From IMG/VR virus record IMGVR_UViG_3300017963_000225, positions 1-64,000 of that record: 64,000 bases of DNA; one strand, given 5' to 3'. Below the pieces are notes generated by a model, which saw nothing but the letters and a program-made list of their open reading frames with translations, did not search any database and was not told the DNA's origin. This document shows, in pieces, positions 57,479-64,000 of this stretch. The position numbers were made by a program, and so were the translations under genes. The stretch comes from a virus. Position 1 is the first letter of the stretch; each line of letters starts with the position of its first letter.

Positions 57479-58207
57479 TCAGCCAAACTTGGAAGCGAGG
57501 TAATTTTGTACCCGCAACCGAGCTTGGTCATGATTGTCTCCGTACTTACTCATCGCGTGCTCGACAAGCCCGTCCTCAAGGCTTGTCGATGTCACCGAAG
57601 CGAGTGGCGAGAAGGCTTTCTCGTAAAACTCATCGCGACAAAGAACTGGCATCTGTTTCATGAGGGATTTGGCGAGAACTGACACGGTGCAATTTGGATT
57701 TACGGGCCGGAAGGTAAGAGCGATGTTGTAAACGACGGCCTTTTGAACGTAGCGCCCGCATGGACTACGCTCCATGACCTTTCCCTCGATGGACTGACAC
57801 AATCCGCGATTCGTCCCTGCTTTTCTGAGCTGGGTGTGCTGCTGAATCACCATGTCTGTCGAGTAGCCTTCCCAGATCGGGAGGCCCTTGATGATTCGGC
57901 CTTCACTAAACCACTTGCCATCCTGAAACCAAGCCTTCTTTCCCCACGGAACACCAACGGTGGCGTGTGGAATATGGTTCCAGTTGAAATCGCCGTGCTC
58001 CATAAACGGCGAGAAGTCCAACCCCTTCTGGAGTATGACCTCTTTGTCCCGGTCTTTGTCTGGCGTCGAAGCAATACCCGTAAACGGATAGTATTTCGTG
58101 TCGCCTTGCTTTTGTTCGGACTTCAACATGAGCCCGTCGGGACAGAACGCAATGAAGGTCCCGTCACTCCTAACGTAAAGCCCATTGTCTTCGCCAACGT
58201 CGAACAT
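57479..58207 (-). CDS. prohead maturation protease
   Basis: 242 residues. TGIASTPDKDRDKEVILQKGLDF is the beta-hairpin start of a prohead protease of the HK97 gp4 / U35-S78 class. Catalytic His candidates are H71 or H78 (FMEHGDFNWNH), and S139 in CQSIEGKV is the expected nucleophile; a His near R150-Y160 is not clear. It lies directly before scaffold and capsid. It would cut scaffold and N-terminal arms of capsid and internal proteins. Confidence 0.82.
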   Translation of the reverse strand: MFDVGEDNGLYVRSDGTFIAFCPDGLMLKSEQKQGDTKYYPFTGIASTPDKDRDKEVILQKGLDFSPFMEHGDFNWNHIPHATVGVPWGKKAWFQDGKWFSEGRIIKGLPIWEGYSTDMVIQQHTQLRKAGTNRGLCQSIEGKVMERSPCGRYVQKAVVYNIALTFRPVNPNCTVSVLAKSLMKQMPVLCRDEFYEKAFSPLASVTSTSLEDGLVEHAMSKYGDNHDQARLRVQNYLASKFG

Positions 58208-58280
58208 TCAGTACCTACCTCTTGACCGGGACGAGCGATGCTTGATTCTAGCATCGAAATGCTCAAATAAATCCAAGCAT

Positions 58281-58317
58281 AAAAAAAGAAATGCCCCCGA
58301 ATTCATAATTCGAGGGC
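58281..58317 (-). terminator. intrinsic terminator before the protease gene
   Basis: GCCCCCGAATT and AATTCGAGGGC form an 11-bp stem with one G-T pair around CAT; on the minus strand it is followed by TTTCTTTTTTT (58281-58292). It separates the polyvalent gene block from the protease-capsid operon. Together with 54833 it bounds the head genes. No promoter was recognised in the 75 bases that follow. Confidence 0.8.
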
Positions 58318-58384
58318 ACTGGAGCAGAAAACTTATCCGCTTTCTTTAGAGCAATTTAGCCTTACCAAACCATCGGCGGCGTTG

Positions 58385-58603
58385 TCAAGCCCCGTGATAT
58401 CGCGCAAGCATCTCGAAGTTTTTTTTGATTTGCTTTAATCGACTGTTTTGAAGCCACGAGGGCTGGTTAAGCGTCCCGCCTTCAGAGAAATACTGGTTCC
58501 AACTCTCCAGAGTGATGTCGGCCACGCTCATCGGCCCCCGGTAGCCGACACTGATGGATTTGAGCAGTGAGCTTGGTGTGGGAAACTTGATCTTGAAGCG
58601 CAT
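58385..58603 (-). CDS. small hypothetical protein with MRF start
   Basis: 72 residues from ATG 58603, which has GAGGAGGG eight bases upstream; ATG 58621 is possible but less likely. The N-terminus MRFKIKFPTP recalls the MRF(L/F)xKA starts of the neighbouring genes. C-terminus: WNQYFSEGGTLNQPSWLQNSRLKQIKKNFEMLARYHG. No family recognised. It is the last gene before the terminator at 58281. Confidence 0.6.
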   Translation of the reverse strand: MRFKIKFPTPSSLLKSISVGYRGPMSVADITLESWNQYFSEGGTLNQPSWLQNSRLKQIKKNFEMLARYHGA

Positions 58604-58617
58604 AGACAAGGCCCTCC

Positions 58618-59433
58618 TCATTCGTCGTAGTCGATGGACGGTGGCTTTTTGTGAACGCGCATAGCATTTCGCATGTAGGACTCGACGCCAGCCATGTTGA
58701 CCTCGCCATCGTTTTTAAGCGCCATGCGCCGCACGCAATAGTCAAACCACTTGGGGTGGTCACGGAAAAACGGCCGCGTGTGAGCCATCGATAGAGCTTT
58801 CCTGAGCGGCACCGTTGCGCCCTGCTTCTGCTCCATCATGGTGCGGAATGCCTGATTGAAGCGGTCTAGCGCCTCATGCTCCATGCCGGACGGGCCGTGC
58901 TCATAAGCCTTCTCAATGATCGCTCGGCAAAGGCCCTTAAAGCCAGTGCGCGGCACTTCATGCAACCTCTCGACATTGCCGAGGATTTTGCGACAAGCGT
59001 AAAGCAGGTGAGCGATGGGTTTTTTGGCGCGGCGAAACTGCTCGCCCACCCAAGCATCGCGATCGGTTTGCGACAGCCCCTTCGTCTCATTCCTGAGACG
59101 AGCCGCCCAAACCTCTCCAGCCTCGTGTTCCTTCTTGACCTTCTCCCACTTGCCCTTGCCGCGCTTGATATAAGTGCCGTCGGCGCGCTTTCTGACCGTG
59201 CCGACCGGCAGCGCCCTGGCCTTCTCGATCAGGTCGAGCTTCGAGTAGTAGTCAGGGTCCTCGGCAAGATGGTCCATGGCGATTTCGCGCGCCAACGCCC
59301 GATCCTTCGTGTGCTCCAGCTCGTGCTTGGTCCCTCGCGCAAGCTGGCCAGCGTCAAAGTCGCTCGGCTTACGCTTGTCGGCCTTGCCGCCTGGCAGGCG
59401 ATCTTTATAGCCGGCCTTGAGTAAAAACCGCAT
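58618..59433 (-). CDS. DUF5661-like protein with polyvalent-type module
   Basis: 271 residues. GGAGGACTGA precedes the ATG, and the ATG overlaps the stop of the giant gene. The N-terminus reads MRFLLKAGYKD. Residues 25-65 (DFDAGQLARGTKHELEHTKDRALAREIAMDHLAEDPDYYSKL) match DUF5661, a short domain spread in phage and plasmid polyvalent proteins. It is followed by LPVGTVRKRADGTYIKRGKGKWEKV, the same module as in the giant ORF. A C-terminal helical part (about 120-271) is not recognised. Confidence 0.7.
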   Translation of the reverse strand: MRFLLKAGYKDRLPGGKADKRKPSDFDAGQLARGTKHELEHTKDRALAREIAMDHLAEDPDYYSKLDLIEKARALPVGTVRKRADGTYIKRGKGKWEKVKKEHEAGEVWAARLRNETKGLSQTDRDAWVGEQFRRAKKPIAHLLYACRKILGNVERLHEVPRTGFKGLCRAIIEKAYEHGPSGMEHEALDRFNQAFRTMMEQKQGATVPLRKALSMAHTRPFFRDHPKWFDYCVRRMALKNDGEVNMAGVESYMRNAMRVHKKPPSIDYDE

Positions 59434-62400
59434 TCAGTCCTCCTCGTCCAGGCCGAGCGCCTTCTTGAGTTTTTTTCCGCCAACCGCTGTCTCAATAAAG
59501 ACAAGCTCGTCCATTGCGCGAGTGTAGGCGACGTACATAAGATTCTTCTCTTGCACTATCTCCCACGGCTTCTTTGCCATGCTAGACGGCATCAGGTGGT
59601 GGTTGAGGATAAACACACGCGGCGCCTCAAGCCCCTTGGCCTTATGCACCGAGGACAGGCGCAAAATGCTATCGCGTTTCTTGCCTTCGTCATCCTTGAA
59701 CATCGATTCGATTTCACGCACGAGCCCGTCAACGTCCTTGGCCTGACTTTCCGCCATGAACACCGAAAGGGTTTCAAACTTGTCCTCAATCGCCGTTGTG
59801 TCGGCGTCGGGATCTTTGAGTTTGAGCTTGTTGATTTCCCGCTTACTCCACTCGACCAGCTTACCTCCGAGGTCGTCGAGGCTCTTTGGCTTGAGCTTCT
59901 TAATGAGTGAGGTCATGCCCAAACCGATGTCACGCCCCATCACCTTGCACGGCACGCGCTCGCGCAGCAGCTTGTAGGCCATGCTGACCAGCGGCGCGTT
60001 GTTGCGGCAGACAATCATATCGGTCTGCTTGAAGTCCTCGATCTTGAACTTGGTGCCGAGGTCTTTGATCTCGCCTGGCTGAGCATCGGGACGCGGCTTG
60101 ATGCCTGGAACGATTGTCTGAGCCAGCTCGATGATTTTCTTGCCGCAGCGGTAGGAAATCGGCAGCTCGAACACCTTAGCGTTGAACTGCTTGCGGATCA
60201 GGTCGAGGCTCTCGGGGTTGGCACCACGGAAGCCGTAAATGGCCTGATGCGGGTCGCCGACCGCCACGACGCGCGTTTTGGTGTCGGTCGAACGCCGGAT
60301 CGCCTCGCGCTGAATGTCGGACACGTCCTGCGCCTCGTCAACGAACAGAAAGTCGTACTTGGCCCAAGGCGTGTTGTAGATGATCGGCATATAGAACTGG
60401 TCGTCGAAGTCGATCACGTCCTTTTGCATAATGGACTTCTCAAGCGCCAGGCGCGACAGGCGGATAGCATGCTCGACCGTCTGCGGGTAGTCGATTTCAA
60501 TCGAGAAGTGCTCGATGAGATTTTCCCACTGCTCCCTGGTGTCGGGCACGAGCCCCTTGATGCCGTGTGCGGCAAGCGAGGCTGGCGCCAGGCCCATCTG
60601 CTTGGCCTTGGATACCATGCTTTTCACCGTCCCGAAGTATGTCTTGTCCTCGGGACCTTGCAGCATGTCGCGTAGGATAGCGCTGGTCTTGGTGCCCTTC
60701 TCGACCTTGACCCGGTTGTAGCCGCCCATGAAACGCGCCCATGAGGCAAAGCCAAGCGCGTTGAGTGTCCGCACCGCCTTCTGATCGACAGCCCACTGCG
60801 GGACACGGCCGAGCAGCTCGTCGCGAGCCGAGGTGTTGAAGGCCAGGAAGATGATCGACTTGTCGCGTGGGATAACGTCGAGCGCCCGCACGATCGTGGC
60901 CGTCTTACCAGATCCGGCCTTAGCATCAATCATCGCGTTGCCGCTGCCCTTCTCGATCCAATCGAAAATCGCCTGCTGATATGGCGACGGCTTGAACGGT
61001 TTTTTTGGCTCATGTCCCGGAGCGTCTTTGGGCTCAGGATCGACCGGAACCTTGGGCTCGGGTTCTTGAGATGGCGGCGGCAAAACAACGGCGGGTTGCA
61101 TGGTGGGAGCCTCCTGCTTAGGCGGCTCCTTCTTCGGAGCCGGTGGTTTTTCTGCGGGTTGTTTTACCGTGCCGGCCTCCTGTTGTCTACGCTTGGCCTT
61201 GGCCTTCAAAGCTTGCGTAACGAGGTCGTCAGGTTGTTTCTTCTTATCAAGCCTCTTGTCATCCCAAGCGACAGCTTCCTCGAACGTGACCTCGCGGCCG
61301 GCTTGTTTCATAAGCTTGGCCAGGTGACGCTTGGCCATCGCGATATTTTGCTGCTCCTCGCGCGGCGACGCCTCGCCGTCTCGTGACGTGCGCTCGGGCT
61401 CCAGCTCCAGGTGAGCGTGCCAAATTTTCTCCATCAGCTCATCGCTGATCTCTTCCTTCTTTGACTTAGCCTTTTTTGGCTCAGCCTTCTTCTTCGGCTC
61501 GGGCTTGGCGGTGGCCTCGACGCGCTTCTTACCCTGCTCGTGCAGCAGGTCGTGGTAGCGCATCACCGTTTCATGGATCTTGCCGGCGGTCTTTTCCCAG
61601 CCGCTGTTCTTCCAGTCGTCGTCGCCGAACATTTCCGAAAAATACTCATGGTGATCGTCGGGGGAGGTCGAGTGCGGGTGAATGTCTTTCTTGTGAAGGT
61701 GATTGGCCCAATGCTTGACACCGGCTGTGAACTCTTTCTTGATCGCAGCGTAGTCCTTGCGTTTCTTGTAGCCACCGGCCTCAAGCGTCTTCTCGGCAAG
61801 GCGCGGCAGGTGCTCTTTCTGCCACTTGTGGTCGTCCACCTTGACGTAGGTGCCGTCTGCCCACTTGCGGCGGGTGCCGACCGGCGCCTTCCTGGCCTTG
61901 AAGAAAAACCGCACGAGCCCGCCTCGCGGCTCGATAGCTGGCGGATCGACAAGCTTGATGCCGATCCGTGCGACGACAGCCTTCCTGATCTTGTCGTGCT
62001 TCAAAATGTACTCCATCAGCTCCGCGATGCGTTCTTTGTACTTCCAATCGGGAGCGTCCGCGTGTTTGGGGTCGTCCTTGGTGTAATAAAGCGCATGCGG
62101 CACGAAGTTGTCGATGTAGCTCTTGTCGATCTTGCCAGCGGCAATCAACTCCTCGGCCTTCACCAAGCCATACACCTCAAAGGCTCGCGCAAATACCTCG
62201 GTCGGCTTGTTCAAGTAAGCACTGAACGACTGTCCCATCATTTTGCCTTTGTGCGACCACTGGTAGTAGGGCGTCGAGCGCACTAGCTCCAGCATCTCTT
62301 TGTACTTGGCCTTCAGCTCAGGATCGCTGGCAATGGCGGCCGAGCGCGGCGTGCTGTCAGTTCCCTCGTGCATGGCATAGTCGATGGCGTGTCCAAGCTC

Positions 62401-64000
62401 ATGGATCATCGACTTGGAGTCGCTCGTGAAGTCGTGGATCTCCACCGACAGCTTGCCATGCCAGTAGGTGGCAGCCGCACGGGAGGCGCGCTTGCCCAGC
62501 CGGGCGTTCACCCGGAAGTGCAGCGGCCGGATGAAACGCACCCCCATGTGATCCATGATGATGTTGGTCTGCTTAATCATTTGCAGGATGCGGAAGCGCT
62601 GATCCTTGTTCGTCTTGGCCAGATCAACGCTACGGATCATGTTGGTGCGCGCCTGCACGGCGTCGTTGACCTCGGGCGGTATTTCGCCCGACAGCAGCGG
62701 GTAGTCCTTCTTGGTGCCCTCTCCCAGCTCGTAGCCGGCCTGGTGCGCGGAGTAGGCCAGCGCTTGGTGGCGCAGCGCGTACTCCTTCTTGAGCCGCAAC
62801 ATCGCCTTGCGGCGGCGCTCATGCTCCTGCAAGGATGCGCCGCTTTCCGCCTGATCGCGCTCGAAGTGATCTCCGGCGCTCCTGGGCTGATCGTCGAGCC
62901 CGAAGGCGGCACGCACGTACCACTGATCCTTCTCGATGTGACGGATGACCGCCAGCATCTCGTCCACCCATTTTTTCTTGGGCATCAGGTGGGCGTTTAC
63001 TTCGAGCTGGTTGTGCTTCAGCCACCACTTCTTGGCTTCCTTCGCCTCGGCCTCACTGCCGAACGAGCCGACCGTGTTTTTGCGGTCCCTGCCGATCGAA
63101 ACCAAGTCGAAAATGCCAGGACGATCCTCGCCGCCGAGGCCGACGCCGCTATGGATTTCATACGTGCGCTCGCGCTCGGCCATGCCACCTCGCTTGAGGC
63201 CCTTGGCCCTCTTGTGGCCCTCGTGCTTCAAAAACCCGTAATAGTTTTTGACGATGGTATGCACGGTGTCGGCGGTCTTCTGCCAGCCGCTCTTATGCCA
63301 CTCGGGGTCGTCGAACACCTCGGCCCAATGCTCATGGTGCTCATTTGGCTTGGTGTGCTCTGGGTGCTGGTCGTTGGCGTGCAGGTAGTCGGCCCAATCG
63401 GATGCTGCCCGCACAACTTCCTTTTGGATCTCTTTGAAATCCTCGCGCTTGGCGTGACCGTGGTCCTTGAGCGCCTTCACCGCTAGTTTCTTTACCGTCT
63501 CGCGATGCCAGTTGTGGTCATCGACCTTGACGTAAACCCCATCAGCCCAGGTGTGGCGCGTGCCGACCGGAACTTTCTTTGCTTTGAAGAGGAAGCGCAC
63601 CGAGGCTTCTCCTTTCTTGAGGCTGCCTCGATGCTCCAGCTCGGCCTTGAGCGAAGCAAGCATAGCCTCGTGTGACTTAATGGCAAATTCGCTTTGCATG
63701 CCCTCGATCTTGGTGATCCGCTCCTTAATCGCCTGCTCGTCGAGGTGAGCATACTTGCGGCCGACGCCGCGCACGTCGAACAGCGTGCCGATCTCGATCT
63801 CAAAGTCTTCCTGGGCGTGCTTCTTGCCGTTGAGCGACTTGTCGTTGTATTTGCGGAAGCCGCCCATGTCGAGCAGCTTGAGGTTTCCATCGCCGTCGCG
63901 GGCAAATTGCAGCTTGTCCCACGGGTAATAGCCCTCCTTGCGGAAGATGCGCCACAGCTCGTCGCGCACCGCCTCGGGCTCGCCGCGCTTGAGGTCGCTC
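59434..64000 (-). CDS. giant polyvalent protein: two modules, zincin, SF1 helicase (5' end cut)
   Basis: The frame is open to the window edge; 1511 residues are counted from a GTG at 63969, and the true start is beyond the window. Residues 124-255 and 686-815 are paralogous (VRF(L/F)FKA..., PVGTRxxWADGxYVKVDDHxW, then HHExxxExFxDxxWxxSGWxKTA). Between them HELGHAIDYAMH (523-534) is a zincin metallopeptidase, with a likely third ligand in TEVFARAFEVYG (590-601). A Pro/Lys/Glu-rich linker (822-990) leads to a UvrD-like SF1 helicase: AKAGSGKT (1016-1023), DEAQD (1211-1215), VGDPHQAIYGFRG (1237-1249), SYRCG (1272-1276), VHKAKGLE (1441-1448), YVAYTRAM (1479-1486). Such fusions are 'polyvalent proteins' of phages and conjugative elements, thought to be delivered with DNA. 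It is encoded just before the capsid genes. Confidence 0.85.
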   Translation of the reverse strand, partial: SDLKRGEPEAVRDELWRIFRKEGYYPWDKLQFARDGDGNLKLLDMGGFRKYNDKSLNGKKHAQEDFEIEIGTLFDVRGVGRKYAHLDEQAIKERITKIEGMQSEFAIKSHEAMLASLKAELEHRGSLKKGEASVRFLFKAKKVPVGTRHTWADGVYVKVDDHNWHRETVKKLAVKALKDHGHAKREDFKEIQKEVVRAASDWADYLHANDQHPEHTKPNEHHEHWAEVFDDPEWHKSGWQKTADTVHTIVKNYYGFLKHEGHKRAKGLKRGGMAERERTYEIHSGVGLGGEDRPGIFDLVSIGRDRKNTVGSFGSEAEAKEAKKWWLKHNQLEVNAHLMPKKKWVDEMLAVIRHIEKDQWYVRAAFGLDDQPRSAGDHFERDQAESGASLQEHERRRKAMLRLKKEYALRHQALAYSAHQAGYELGEGTKKDYPLLSGEIPPEVNDAVQARTNMIRSVDLAKTNKDQRFRILQMIKQTNIIMDHMGVRFIRPLHFRVNARLGKRASRAAATYWHGKLSVEIHDFTSDSKSMIHELGHAIDYAMHEGTDSTPRSAAIASDPELKAKYKEMLELVRSTPYYQWSHKGKMMGQSFSAYLNKPTEVFARAFEVYGLVKAEELIAAGKIDKSYIDNFVPHALYYTKDDPKHADAPDWKYKERIAELMEYILKHDKIRKAVVARIGIKLVDPPAIEPRGGLVRFFFKARKAPVGTRRKWADGTYVKVDDHKWQKEHLPRLAEKTLEAGGYKKRKDYAAIKKEFTAGVKHWANHLHKKDIHPHSTSPDDHHEYFSEMFGDDDWKNSGWEKTAGKIHETVMRYHDLLHEQGKKRVEATAKPEPKKKAEPKKAKSKKEEISDELMEKIWHAHLELEPERTSRDGEASPREEQQNIAMAKRHLAKLMKQAGREVTFEEAVAWDDKRLDKKKQPDDLVTQALKAKAKRRQQEAGTVKQPAEKPPAPKKEPPKQEAPTMQPAVVLPPPSQEPEPKVPVDPEPKDAPGHEPKKPFKPSPYQQAIFDWIEKGSGNAMIDAKAGSGKTATIVRALDVIPRDKSIIFLAFNTSARDELLGRVPQWAVDQKAVRTLNALGFASWARFMGGYNRVKVEKGTKTSAILRDMLQGPEDKTYFGTVKSMVSKAKQMGLAPASLAAHGIKGLVPDTREQWENLIEHFSIEIDYPQTVEHAIRLSRLALEKSIMQKDVIDFDDQFYMPIIYNTPWAKYDFLFVDEAQDVSDIQREAIRRSTDTKTRVVAVGDPHQAIYGFRGANPESLDLIRKQFNAKVFELPISYRCGKKIIELAQTIVPGIKPRPDAQPGEIKDLGTKFKIEDFKQTDMIVCRNNAPLVSMAYKLLRERVPCKVMGRDIGLGMTSLIKKLKPKSLDDLGGKLVEWSKREINKLKLKDPDADTTAIEDKFETLSVFMAESQAKDVDGLVREIESMFKDDEGKKRDSILRLSSVHKAKGLEAPRVFILNHHLMPSSMAKKPWEIVQEKNLMYVAYTRAMDELVFIETAVGGKKLKKALGLDEED

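Noticed and set aside
56564-57682. 372-codon plus-strand open frame
   Set aside because: Antisense of the scaffold and protease genes; poly-Ile/Val stretches are the reverse of the poly-Asp block.
62368-63486. 372-codon plus-strand open frame
   Set aside because: Antisense of the polyvalent gene, which has clear domain motifs on the other strand.

Overview
The window is a contiguous part of the genome of a large tailed phage with a contractile (myovirus-type) tail; both ends cut through genes. The assignment rests on an almost complete late module read right to left on the minus strand: polyvalent protein, prohead protease, scaffold, major capsid protein with a strong terminator, head fibre and neck proteins, tail sheath, tail tube, a tRNA, tail chaperone, tape measure, baseplate hub, spike, J-like and I-like wedge proteins, fibres, and endolysin. 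Terminase and portal are not seen and probably lie beyond the right edge. No integrase or attachment site is visible, so lysogeny is not supported.

Layout. 1-2672 (minus): ParB-like protein (cut), a basic protein, a radical SAM enzyme and a JAMM/RadC-like protein. 2736-3394 (plus): three short overlapping ribbon-helix-helix-like genes. 3437-5114 (minus): small zinc-binding proteins and a pentapeptide-repeat protein with a tandem RPKA tail. 5356-10133 (plus): small genes, then a RecE-like exonuclease and a Bet/RecT-like annealing protein, ending at a terminator. From 10197 to the right edge everything reads on the minus strand: lysis and envelope genes (10197-18046), signal-peptide-bearing fibres (18060-21413), baseplate and tail (21413-42886), neck and head (42940-58603), and a giant polyvalent ORF (59434-64000).

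The most unusual part is 10197-21413. The late operon of a phage here encodes a long run of Sec-exported or lipid-anchored proteins: a CAP-domain lipoprotein, three c-type cytochrome-like proteins (one fused to an outer-membrane barrel), a YceI-like protein, several lipoproteins, and three fibre proteins that start with cleavable signal peptides and share an N-terminal segment after it. Ordinary phage fibres are cytoplasmic, so these look made for the host envelope. The one-heme 'SCISCH plus barrel' type and the exported phage-like fibres recall Bdellovibrio and relatives (chimeric, MAT-like fibres). I infer a Gram-negative host, possibly a predatory Bdellovibrionota member; this cannot be proven from the window.

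At the right end a giant ORF joins two copies of a PVGT...ADG...K module, a zincin metallopeptidase and a UvrD-like SF1 helicase, matching the published 'polyvalent protein' concept. Both copies of the module begin at an in-frame GTG preceded by a Shine-Dalgarno-like sequence, and the next gene starts with the same peptide, suggesting gene fusion or nested translation. A degenerate tRNA with an ACT anticodon sits between the tail tube gene and its terminator.
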